Below are positions 8,098 to 15,527 of a DNA stretch of 23,774 bases, piece by piece (position 1 is the first letter of the stretch; every line of letters begins with the position of its first letter). Made by a program: the position numbers and the translations under genes. The notes beneath the pieces are model-generated. The model did not search any database, was not told the origin of the DNA, and was given only the letters and a program-made list of their open reading frames with translations. This DNA comes from an uncultured bacterium (GTDB taxonomy: Bacteria; Planctomycetota; UBA1135; GCA-002686595), in the NCBI GenBank assembly GCA_902826945.1, contig CADEGS010000003.1, forward strand, positions 1 to 23,774. Reading direction: 5' to 3'.

Positions 8098-11000
8098 GTG
8101 CGCGCGCCAGCCTCCCCGCTCCTCTGCGCCGTCCTCCTCGCGTGCTGGCCGGGACTCGCGCCCGCGCCGTGCGCCGCGCAGGCGAGCGGCGCGCCTCCGC
8201 CCTCGCCCCTCGACGAGGTCCACGCGCTCGAGCTGACGGCCGACGACCCGGCGCTGATCGACGGTCGCGGCCCGACGCAGCTCGTCGAGCTCGAGATCCG
8301 CTTCTCCGGCACGCTGCACCTGTGGACGCGCTCGGAGCTGGACCTCTTTCTGCAGGTCGTGGACCCCGAGTCCTTCGCGATCCTCGCCGAGGACGACGAC
8401 TCGGGCGGGGGGAACGTGCCCTACCTCGAGAGGACCGTGGAGGAGGGGGACCGACTCGCCGTCCTGATCGCCTCGACCGGCGCCGACGCGCTCGGCTCGT
8501 TCGAGCTGCACGTCGTGGCCGCACCCGAGACGGAGACCACGCGCGAGGCGGCGCTCCGCGCCACGGGCGGCCTGGCCGAGGCGCGCCGTCTGCAGCAGGA
8601 AGGAGACCTCGATGCGGCCCGGAGCCGGATCGAGGCGCTCGTGTCGGAGCTCCTCTCCACGCCCGGATCGGCAGCGAGCGAGCTGGTCGCGGAGGCCTGC
8701 TGGCAGCTCGGGCAGCCGGCGAAGGAGAGCGGCGACCTGGCTTCGTGCCTCGCGGCGTGGAAGGCGACGCGCGACCATCGCGAGCGCACGCTTCCGTCCG
8801 CCCACCCCGATCTGCTCGGCGCCCGACAGAACCTGGCCGCCACGATGCGGGAGACGGGCGATCTCCCGGGCGCGCGCGCGCTGGAGGAATCCGTGCTGGC
8901 GGCTCGCGAGCGGACGCTGCCCGAGGACCACCCCGCCCTGCTCGATGCCCGCAGGAACCTGGCCGTCACGAGGCACGCGATGGGCGATCGCTCCGGCGCC
9001 CGCGCGCTCCTCCTGTCGGTGCTGTCGGCCTGCGAGCGGACGCTGCCCGAGGGCCACCCCGACCTGCTCGCTGCCCGGCAGAACGCGGCCCTCGTGAGGA
9101 AGGAGACGGGCGATCTCCCAGGCGCGCGCGCGCTCGAGGAATCGGTGCTGGCGGCTCGCGAGCGGACGCTGCCCGAAGACCACCCCGACCTCCTCGCTGC
9201 CCGACGAAATCTGGCCGGGACGCTGCGGGAGATGGGGGACCTTCCCGGCGCCCGAGCGCTCTTCGAATCGGTGCTGGCGGCTCGCGAGCGGACGCTGCCC
9301 GAGGGCAACCCGAACCTGCTCGCCGCCCGGCTGAACGTGGCCGTCGTGATGAAGGAGATGGGCGATCTCCCCGGCTCCTGCGCGCTCGAGGAGTCGGTGC
9401 TGGCAGCTCGCGAGCAGACGCTGCCCGAGGGCCACCCCGACCTCCTGCTCGCCCGACAAGGCCTGGCTGGAACGATGTGGAGGATGGGTGATCTCCCCGG
9501 TGCCCGCGCGCTCGAGGAGTCGGTGCTGGCAGCTCGCGAGCGGACGCTGCCCGAGGACCACCCCGACCTCCTCGATGCCCGACAGAACCTGGCCGGAACG
9601 CTGTGGAAGATGGGTGATCTTCGCGGCGCCCGGGCGCTCTTCGAATCGGTGCTGGCGTCTCGCGAGCGGACGCTGCCCGAGGACCACCCCGATCGTCTCG
9701 CTGCCCGGCAGAACCTGGCCGCCGCGATGAAGTCGCAGGGCGATCTCTCCGGCGCCCGCGCGCTCTACGCATCGGTGCTGGCGGACTACGAGCGGACGCT
9801 GCCCGAGGGCCACCCCGACCTGCTCGCTGCCCGGCAAGGCCTGGCGGCCACGATGGGGGCCTCGGGCGATCTCCCCGCCGCTCGAGCGCTGGAGGAATCG
9901 CTGCTGGCCAGCTACGAGCGAACGCTGCCCGAGGGCCACCCCGAGCTCCTCGCAGCCCGCGGGAACCTGGCCGTCACGATGGCCGGCCTGGGCGACCTCA
10001 CCGGGGCCCGCGGTCTCGTCGGCCCCCAGGTCGCAGGCGTGCGCGCGCGCGTCCTGGGCTCGCTGACCCTGGCCCCGCGCCAGGCGAGGGAGGTCGTCGC
10101 GGGCGAGGCCCAGCGGCTCGCGGAGGTCCTCTTCCTGACCCGGAGCACCGATGCGGACCTGCAGGGGCCCGTCTTCGAGCTCCAGGAGACGATGCGGATG
10201 GTGGCCGGAGAAGCGGCGCGGGCGCTGCGGGCCGTGGGGGATCCAAGGATCCGCTCGCTCCTCGACCAGGTCGGGGCGGTCCGCGGGGCGCTCGGCGATC
10301 TGAGCTCGCGCTCGTCGGATCTCGAGCCTGCGGCCCTCTCGGCGGAGCTGACGCGCCTCTTGCAGGAGCGGGATCGTCTGGAGCGCGAGGCGAGCCGGCT
10401 GCAGGCGGAGCGCGGGGTCGAGACGAGCGGAGTCGAGATCGCTTCGCTGGCGCATGCGCTCGGGGAGGGCGCAGCGCTGGTCACCTACCGCCGGATCGAG
10501 CACTGGGATCGAGTCGAGGGGCAGGGACCCGTCGTGGTGGGGAGCGACCACCTGCTGGCGCACGTGCTCGCGGCCGACGGGTCGCTCGTGCGTCTCGATC
10601 TCGGGGAGGCGTCGGAGCTGGAGGGGCTGGTGACGGCCTGGCGCGCGGCGGTCGGAGCGCCGCTCCTGCGGGGGCTGGCGGCGGAGGAGGAGGAAGGAGA
10701 TCGGGAACGGGCGGCGGGCGAGGCCTTGCGGGCGAGGCTGCTCGATCCGGTGCTGGCCGTGCTCGACGAGAGAGTGGAGCGGCTGCACGTGTGCGCCGAC
10801 GATCTCGTGTACCTCGTACCGCTGGACGCTCTGCCGTTCGAGCAGGGGCGCGTCGGAGATCGCTGGAGCCTCGTGAACGAGGTCTCCTGCGCACGGCTGT
10901 CGTCGACGAGCCAGCGGGAGAGGGACGGGAAGGGGCTGCTCGCGCTCGGCGGCGTCGACTACGACGCGGGCGAAGAGACCGCTCCCTCCGCCGGCGGTGA

Positions 11001-11727
11001 GTCGGCCGCCACACGCAGCGCGATGCCGGAGGGCTTCTCGAAGCTGCTGCAAACGCGCTTCGAGGCGGAGACGACGGGAGCGCTGGCCGAGGACCTGCTC
11101 GAGGTCCAGCCGGTCGTGCTGACGAAGAAGGAAGCGACCAAGGCGGCCCTCTTCGAGCGAGCTCCGGGCAAGCGCTGGCTGCACCTGGCGACGCACGGGT
11201 GGTTTGCCGACGAGGCGCTGAAGTCGACGCTCGACGAGGAGCCCGCCGGTGCAAACGGTGCGAGCGGGCGCGGCTGGACGTCGATGAGCACGCGGGAGCG
11301 GGTGACCGGCATGGCGCCGATGCTGCTCTGCGGCCTGGCGCTCGCCGGCGCGAACCGCCCGATGGACTCGCTCGGCAGGCGCCCGGGGATCCTGACCGCC
11401 GAGGAGCTGTGCTCGCTCGACCTCTCGTCGTGCGAGCTGGCCGTGCTCTCCGCCTGCGAGACGAACGTCGGCATCCGCCGCGCGGGCCAGGGGATCCAGT
11501 CGCTGCAGGCGGCGCTCTACGCCGCGGGAGCGAAGAGCTCGATCACGTCGCTGTGGAAGGTCGACGACGCGGCGACGCGGCGTCTCTTCGAGCTCTTCTA
11601 CACGAAGCTGTGGGAGGAGAAGCTGCCGAAGGCCGAGGCCCTGTGGCAGGCGAAGCGCGCGCTGCGCGACGAGGGCGCGCCGGTGCGCGACTGGGCGGCG
11701 TGGGTGCTGACGGGGGATCCGGAGTGA
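8098..11727 (+). CDS. Exported PPC-like/TPR/CHAT-domain protein (caspase-fold), first of a tandem pair
   Basis: A 1209-residue protein. A Sec signal occupies about residues 1-29 (LLCAVLLACWPGL core, AQA cleavage site). A beta-rich domain at about 62-144 (LHLWTRSELDLFLQVVDPES, then EDDDSGGGN) resembles the pre-peptidase C-terminal (PPC) fold. Residues 232-651 are ten TPR units of exactly 42 residues, of the kinesin-light-chain/NPHP3 style (LPEDHPDLLAARRNLAGT). A helical linker leads to a CHAT domain from about residue 795. Its catalytic pair is intact: His1033 in LHLATHGWF and Cys1120 in LSACETNVGI. CHAT domains share the caspase/separase fold and many are Cys proteases; TPRs usually bind the target or activator. 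The start is a GTG with a weak GAAGAG upstream; no ATG is in frame nearby. A paralogue follows after 46 nt, so the two probably form an operon. Substrate and activity are unknown. Confidence 0.9.
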   Translation: MRAPASPLLCAVLLACWPGLAPAPCAAQASGAPPPSPLDEVHALELTADDPALIDGRGPTQLVELEIRFSGTLHLWTRSELDLFLQVVDPESFAILAEDDDSGGGNVPYLERTVEEGDRLAVLIASTGADALGSFELHVVAAPETETTREAALRATGGLAEARRLQQEGDLDAARSRIEALVSELLSTPGSAASELVAEACWQLGQPAKESGDLASCLAAWKATRDHRERTLPSAHPDLLGARQNLAATMRETGDLPGARALEESVLAARERTLPEDHPALLDARRNLAVTRHAMGDRSGARALLLSVLSACERTLPEGHPDLLAARQNAALVRKETGDLPGARALEESVLAARERTLPEDHPDLLAARRNLAGTLREMGDLPGARALFESVLAARERTLPEGNPNLLAARLNVAVVMKEMGDLPGSCALEESVLAAREQTLPEGHPDLLLARQGLAGTMWRMGDLPGARALEESVLAARERTLPEDHPDLLDARQNLAGTLWKMGDLRGARALFESVLASRERTLPEDHPDRLAARQNLAAAMKSQGDLSGARALYASVLADYERTLPEGHPDLLAARQGLAATMGASGDLPAARALEESLLASYERTLPEGHPELLAARGNLAVTMAGLGDLTGARGLVGPQVAGVRARVLGSLTLAPRQAREVVAGEAQRLAEVLFLTRSTDADLQGPVFELQETMRMVAGEAARALRAVGDPRIRSLLDQVGAVRGALGDLSSRSSDLEPAALSAELTRLLQERDRLEREASRLQAERGVETSGVEIASLAHALGEGAALVTYRRIEHWDRVEGQGPVVVGSDHLLAHVLAADGSLVRLDLGEASELEGLVTAWRAAVGAPLLRGLAAEEEEGDRERAAGEALRARLLDPVLAVLDERVERLHVCADDLVYLVPLDALPFEQGRVGDRWSLVNEVSCARLSSTSQRERDGKGLLALGGVDYDAGEETAPSAGGESAATRSAMPEGFSKLLQTRFEAETTGALAEDLLEVQPVVLTKKEATKAALFERAPGKRWLHLATHGWFADEALKSTLDEEPAGANGASGRGWTSMSTRERVTGMAPMLLCGLALAGANRPMDSLGRRPGILTAEELCSLDLSSCELAVLSACETNVGIRRAGQGIQSLQAALYAAGAKSSITSLWKVDDAATRRLFELFYTKLWEEKLPKAEALWQAKRALRDEGAPVRDWAAWVLTGDPE
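8791..10050 (+). repeat. Ten tandem 126-nt repeats encoding 42-residue TPR units
   Basis: Ten in-frame units of 126 nt without any length change. Most begin with CTGCCCGAGG and contain CACCCCGACCT; each encodes LP-x-x-HPDLL-x-ARxNLA...GDL-x-GARAL-x-SVLA-x-x-ERT. The match between units extends to DNA level, including synonymous positions, most clearly in units 3-9. This suggests recent expansion or homogenisation. Confidence 0.9.
11638..11723 (+). repeat. 86-nt segment identical to 15107-15192 (copy 1)
   Basis: The 3' end of the first TPR-CHAT gene, up to the last base before the stop region, is identical base for base to the end of the second gene. It encodes the C-terminal ALWQAKRALRDEGAPVRDWA segment onward. 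Confidence 0.9.
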
Positions 11728-11760
11728 ATGCGCAGCGCCGCGGTTGCCGCGCGCGGCTCC

Positions 11761-11769
11761 GGGGAGAGG
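11761..11769 (+). promoter_or_regulatory. Ribosome binding site that fixes the second CHAT start
   Basis: GGGGAGAGG, with its GGAG core 7 nt before the ATG at 11774, favours this ATG over the in-frame TTG at 11744, which has no Shine-Dalgarno and would add ten residues ahead of the signal sequence. Confidence 0.7.
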
Positions 11770-11773
11770 CTCG

Positions 11774-14700
11774 ATGAGCTCGCTCCTGGCCTCGATGCTC
11801 GGATCCCTGGTCGTTGCCGTGCTCGCGCCGCTCGCGGGCTCGCAGGCGACCGAGCGACCCGCCCACGAGCCCGCCGCCGAGACTCGCTACGAGGCCGCCG
11901 AGGCGCTGGAGCTGGTCCTCTTCGCGCTGCGCGAGGAGGGTCGGGACGGCGCGCGGGCGATGCTCCAGGATGTGGTCCCCAGGCTGGCGAGGCCGGAGGC
12001 CGGCGAGCCGTACGGCCACCTCGGCAAGCTGCAAGAGCTCGACCGCCTGGCGGAGGATCTCGAGAGCCTGCCCGAGCTGCGCCTGCTGCGCGAGGCCGTG
12101 CTCGCGACGCGCGAGGAGCTCTCGCCGCCGGACGATCGCAGCGTGCTCATGGCCAAGCTGAACCTCGGCTGGACGCGCTACGAGCTCGGCGACCTCGCGG
12201 GCGCGCACGAGCTCTTCGAGGCGGTGCACGCGACCTGGACACGCCTGCTCCCCGCCGACCACGCCGACCTGCTCTGGGCGCAGGTCCACCTGGCGACGAC
12301 GAGGCGTGAGCTGGGCGATCTGCACGGAGCGCTCGCGCTCGAGGAGGCCGTGCACAGGGTCCGCGCGCGCGAGCTCCCCGCCGACCACCCCGACCTGCTC
12401 GTCGCGAAGCAGAACCTCGCCCTGACGAGGAAGGCGCTGGGCGACCTGCGGGGAGCGCTCGAGCTCGAGCAGACCGTGCACGAGGCTCGCTCGCGGCTCT
12501 TCCCCGCCGACGACCTCGAGCTGCTCAAGGCCAAGCAGAACCTCGGCGAGACGCTGCTACAGCTCGGCGACCTGCGCGGCGCGCAGGAGCTCCTCGAGGT
12601 CGTGCACGAGGCGTTCTCGCGCCTGCTGCCTGCCGACCATCACCTCCTGCTCCTGGCCAAGCAGAACCTGGCCGTGACGAGGAGCGCGCTCGGCGACCTG
12701 CACGGGGCGCGCGCGCTCGAGGAGGCCGTGCTGGAGGCCCGCGGGCGCTTGCTCCCCGCAGATCACCCCGACCTGCTCTCGGTGCGACAGAACCTCGCCG
12801 CGACACGGTCGAGGCTCGGCGACCTGCTCGGAGCGCGCGCGCTCGAGGAGGCCGTGCTCGAGGTCAGGGAGCGCTTGCTCCCCGCCGACCATCCCGACCT
12901 GCTCGACGCGCGGCAGAACCTGGCCGTGACGCGGGCGGCGCTCGGCGACCGGGTCGGTGCGCGCGAGCTCGAGGAGGCGGTGCTCGAGGCCCGCGCGCGA
13001 CTCTTGCCTCCGGACCACCCCGACCTGCTCGCGGCGATGCAGAACCTGGCCGCGACGCAAGGCGACCTCGGCGACCTGGCGGGCGCGCGCGAGCTCGACG
13101 AGGCCGTGCTCGCGGCGCGGGCACGAGCGCTCCCACCCGATCACCCCGATCTCCTGATCACGAGGAAGAACCTCGCCATCTGGAGGAAGGGGCTGGGCGA
13201 CCTGGAGGGAGCGCGCGAGCTCGAGGAGGCCGTGCTGGAGGCCTGGACGCGGCTCCTGCCTCCCGATCATCCCTACCTCCTCGCCGTGAAAGGGAATCTC
13301 GCCGCGACGAGGGCGGGCCTCGGCGACCTCGCAGGAGCGCTCGAGCTCGACGAGGCCGTGCTCGCGGCTCGCACGCGTCTCCTGCCCCCCGACCACCCCG
13401 ATCTGCTCGCCGCGCAGCTGAACCTGGCCGTGACGAGGCAAAGGCTCTGCGACGGCCAGGGCGCGCGCGCGCTGTTCGCGAGCCTGCTCGAGGGACAGCG
13501 TCTGCGCGCGCGCACGTTGCCCTCGGAGGCCGCGCGGCTCGCCAGGGAGGGCGCTCGCGCGGAGCTCCAGCGGCTCTTCAGGGCCCTGGGCCCGGCCACG
13601 GGATCGGGGCTCGAGCCGGAGCTCTTCGCGACGCTCGAGGAGCTCCGGCTGGCCTCGATGGCGGGCGCCGAGGCGGCGCACGCCATCGCCGAGCGGCCGG
13701 AGCTCGCCGAGCTCGCGCGTGGCGCGGCCGATGCGCGGGCGCGTCTCAACGACCACGCCGCGGCCGGTCCTCCGGACGGGACGAGCGTCGAGGCCTGGCG
13801 CGAGGATCTGCTGGCGCTGGCCGAGGAGCGCGACCGCGCGGAGCACGCGCTGCGCCGCGCGCTCGCCGAGACGGGCGCGTTCGTGGGGAAGATCGACGCT
13901 GGCGGCGTGGCGGCACGGCTCGCCCCGGGAGCGGCGCTGGCGTCGTTCCTGCGCTACCCGAGGTGGCTCGAGCGGGACCTGGCCACGAGCGGGCCGCTGC
14001 TCGAGGTGGACTCGCTGCTGGCGTTCCTCGTGCTTCCCGATGGGGCCGTGCGGCGGATCGAGCTCGGGCCGGCGGCGGAGATCGAGGCGCTCGTGCGCGA
14101 CTGGCGCGCGAGCCTGGGGCGTCCGCTCGCGGGCCGCGGGGTCGAGGTCGCCGGAGCCCGGAGCGGTGCCGAGCCGCTCGACGCGCTCGGCGCTCGCCTG
14201 CGCGAGCGGATCCTGGACCCCATCCGCACCGCGGTGCCCGGCCTCACGAGCCTGCACGTCGTGCTGGACGACGTCTTGCACCTCGTGCCGCTCGACGCGC
14301 TGCCGCTCGAGGACGGGCTCGTCGGCGAGCGCATCGCGATCCGGAACGAGGTCACGCTGGCGCGGCTGCTGGGCGGGCGCCGTGACGTCGCGGCCGAAGG
14401 CGTCCTGACGGCGGCGGGCGGCATCGACTACCAGGCCGAGCTCGGCGCGCAGGCGCCGGCGCGGCTGCAAGGGGCCACGCCGCCGGTGGAGGCGGGGACG
14501 CGCTCCGGCGCGGCCGGCTTCCTTCCGCTGCCCGAGACGAGCGGCGAGATCGCGTCGATCGCCGCGCTCTATCGCGGGGCGTTCGAGCGCGAGGCGAGCG
14601 TGCTCTCGGGCTCGGGCGTGACCAAGGCGGCGCTCTTCGCGGCGGCGCCGCGGACGCGCTACCTGCACCTCGCGACGCACGGGTGGTTCGCGAGCGAGAG

Positions 14701-15196
14701 CTTCCGGTCGCAGCTCGACGCGCTCGCCGAGCCGGGCTCGCGGCTCGCCTTGGAGCGCGCCCGGGAGACGCTCGTCGGCTTCGCGCCCGAGACGCTGTGC
14801 GGCCTGGCGCTCGCCGGCGCGAACCGCGGCAAGGACGTGCTGGGCCGCGTGCCCGGGATCCTGACGGCCGAGGAGCTGGCGAGCTTCGACCTGCGCTGCT
14901 GCGAGCTGGCGGTGCTCTCCGCCTGCGAGACGAACGTCGGCATCCGCCGCGCCGGGCAGGGCATCCAGTCGCTGCAGACCGCGCTGCACGCGGCCGGCGC
15001 GCGCACGGCGATCACGAGCCTGTGGAAGGTCGACGACGCGGCGACGCGACGGCTCTTCGAGCTCTTCTACACGAAGCTCTGGGAAGAGGAGCTGCCGAAG
15101 GCCGACGCCCTGTGGCAGGCGAAGCGCGCGCTGCGCGACGAGGGCGCGCCGGTGCGCGACTGGGCGGCGTGGGTGCTGACGGGGGATCCGGACTAG
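11774..15196 (+). CDS. Exported TPR/CHAT-domain protein (caspase-fold), second of a tandem pair
   Basis: A 1140-residue paralogue of the preceding protein. It begins with a hydrophobic segment (MLGSLVVAVLAPLAGSQA) that looks like a signal peptide, although its N-terminus has no basic residue. It lacks the PPC-like domain of its neighbour. Residues 116-577 are eleven TPR units of 42 residues (LLPADHPDLL-x-ARQNLAVT type); the first is the most degenerate. A charged helical linker leads to a CHAT domain from about residue 721, with His969 in LHLATHGWF and Cys1051 in LSACETNVGI, both intact. The C-terminus is almost identical to that of the first copy. It lies 46 nt downstream of that gene with a strong ribosome binding site, so co-expression is likely. 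The two may pair or be tuned to different partners through their divergent TPR arrays; this is inference. Family is firm, activity untested. Confidence 0.9.
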   Translation: MSSLLASMLGSLVVAVLAPLAGSQATERPAHEPAAETRYEAAEALELVLFALREEGRDGARAMLQDVVPRLARPEAGEPYGHLGKLQELDRLAEDLESLPELRLLREAVLATREELSPPDDRSVLMAKLNLGWTRYELGDLAGAHELFEAVHATWTRLLPADHADLLWAQVHLATTRRELGDLHGALALEEAVHRVRARELPADHPDLLVAKQNLALTRKALGDLRGALELEQTVHEARSRLFPADDLELLKAKQNLGETLLQLGDLRGAQELLEVVHEAFSRLLPADHHLLLLAKQNLAVTRSALGDLHGARALEEAVLEARGRLLPADHPDLLSVRQNLAATRSRLGDLLGARALEEAVLEVRERLLPADHPDLLDARQNLAVTRAALGDRVGARELEEAVLEARARLLPPDHPDLLAAMQNLAATQGDLGDLAGARELDEAVLAARARALPPDHPDLLITRKNLAIWRKGLGDLEGARELEEAVLEAWTRLLPPDHPYLLAVKGNLAATRAGLGDLAGALELDEAVLAARTRLLPPDHPDLLAAQLNLAVTRQRLCDGQGARALFASLLEGQRLRARTLPSEAARLAREGARAELQRLFRALGPATGSGLEPELFATLEELRLASMAGAEAAHAIAERPELAELARGAADARARLNDHAAAGPPDGTSVEAWREDLLALAEERDRAEHALRRALAETGAFVGKIDAGGVAARLAPGAALASFLRYPRWLERDLATSGPLLEVDSLLAFLVLPDGAVRRIELGPAAEIEALVRDWRASLGRPLAGRGVEVAGARSGAEPLDALGARLRERILDPIRTAVPGLTSLHVVLDDVLHLVPLDALPLEDGLVGERIAIRNEVTLARLLGGRRDVAAEGVLTAAGGIDYQAELGAQAPARLQGATPPVEAGTRSGAAGFLPLPETSGEIASIAALYRGAFEREASVLSGSGVTKAALFAAAPRTRYLHLATHGWFASESFRSQLDALAEPGSRLALERARETLVGFAPETLCGLALAGANRGKDVLGRVPGILTAEELASFDLRCCELAVLSACETNVGIRRAGQGIQSLQTALHAAGARTAITSLWKVDDAATRRLFELFYTKLWEEELPKADALWQAKRALRDEGAPVRDWAAWVLTGDPD
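12119..13504 (+). repeat. Eleven tandem 126-nt repeats encoding 42-residue TPR units
   Basis: Eleven in-frame units of 126 nt, each encoding LLP-x-DHPDLL...NLA-x-TR...LGDL-x-GA-x-ELEEAVLEAR. Unit 1 (LSPPDDRSV) and unit 4 (LFPADDLEL) are the most divergent. The unit length equals that in the first gene, but the unit consensus differs (LPPDHPD against LPEDHPD). Confidence 0.9.
15107..15192 (+). repeat. 86-nt segment identical to 11638-11723 (copy 2)
   Basis: Same strand and same reading frame as copy 1, 3469 nt downstream. The identity stops where the two stop codons begin to differ (GTGA against CTAG). Confidence 0.9.
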
Positions 15197-15527
15197 CCGT
15201 CTCGACGGTGTCACCGAGGACGCCGAGGATCCGGCACTGACCGGCGGGAACGGCCGGAAGACTCTGCGGGCCACAGCACCCACCGGGCTGCACCGCTCCT
15301 CCGCGCGGCGCCGCACCGCACACCCGCGAGGCCGCACGGCGCGCCGGCCGAGCCGGACGACGGGGTTCGAGCGGAGCGCCTCTTCCGGGCGGTGCTCGTC
15401 TTCCCCGGTGCCGGAGAGGTGCGCGGCGCATCCGGTGGGCGGCGGGCCGCGAAGCTGCCGATGGCGGCCGCGCTTTCCCCGGATTCCCGGCCGCCGATCC
15501 GGGGCGCGCGGCCTCCCTCCCGATGCC
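15197..15527. other. Intergenic region upstream of the sigma-factor fusion, no gene seen
   Basis: These 331 nt hold no convincing coding sequence: the frame of the downstream gene stays open to a GTG at 15408, but its translation there is Arg/Pro/Gly-rich and unlike an ECF N-terminus. I see a weak 5-bp hairpin (CCGGC 15241-15245, GCCGG 15253-15257) that might end the CHAT transcript, and the strong dyad at 15477-15504. No TAC(C/G)AT element is present, so the sigma gene may use a different promoter class. Confidence 0.6.
15477..15504. promoter_or_regulatory. Perfect inverted repeat upstream of the sigma-factor fusion
   Basis: CCCCGGAT (15477-15484) and ATCCGGGG (15497-15504), separated by 12 nt, are perfect 8-bp arms whose outer end is 23 nt before the start codon. 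The place and symmetry fit an operator or an RNA hairpin in the leader. Which one cannot be decided from sequence. Confidence 0.45.

Noticed and set aside
7787..8236. Possible small gene in the lipoprotein-CHAT gap
   Set aside because: It lacks a ribosome binding site, overlaps the CHAT signal-peptide region in another frame, and its translation is Arg/Ala/Pro/Ser filler.
8791..10050. Regular repeats considered as a CRISPR array
   Set aside because: The 126-nt units are in frame, have no unique spacers, and translate to TPR units.
8053..11196. Long minus-strand open frame (1047 codons) opposite the first TPR-CHAT gene
   Set aside because: It mirrors the 126-nt repeats of the real gene and has a composition-driven translation (repeated HRxxERAGAGEI patterns). 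The plus strand has the recognisable domains.
15408..15527. N-terminal extension of the sigma-factor fusion from the GTG at 15408
   Set aside because: The extra 40 residues are Arg/Pro/Gly-rich, unlike an ECF N-terminus, and would include the dyad at 15477-15504. The ATG at 15528 gives a normal start.
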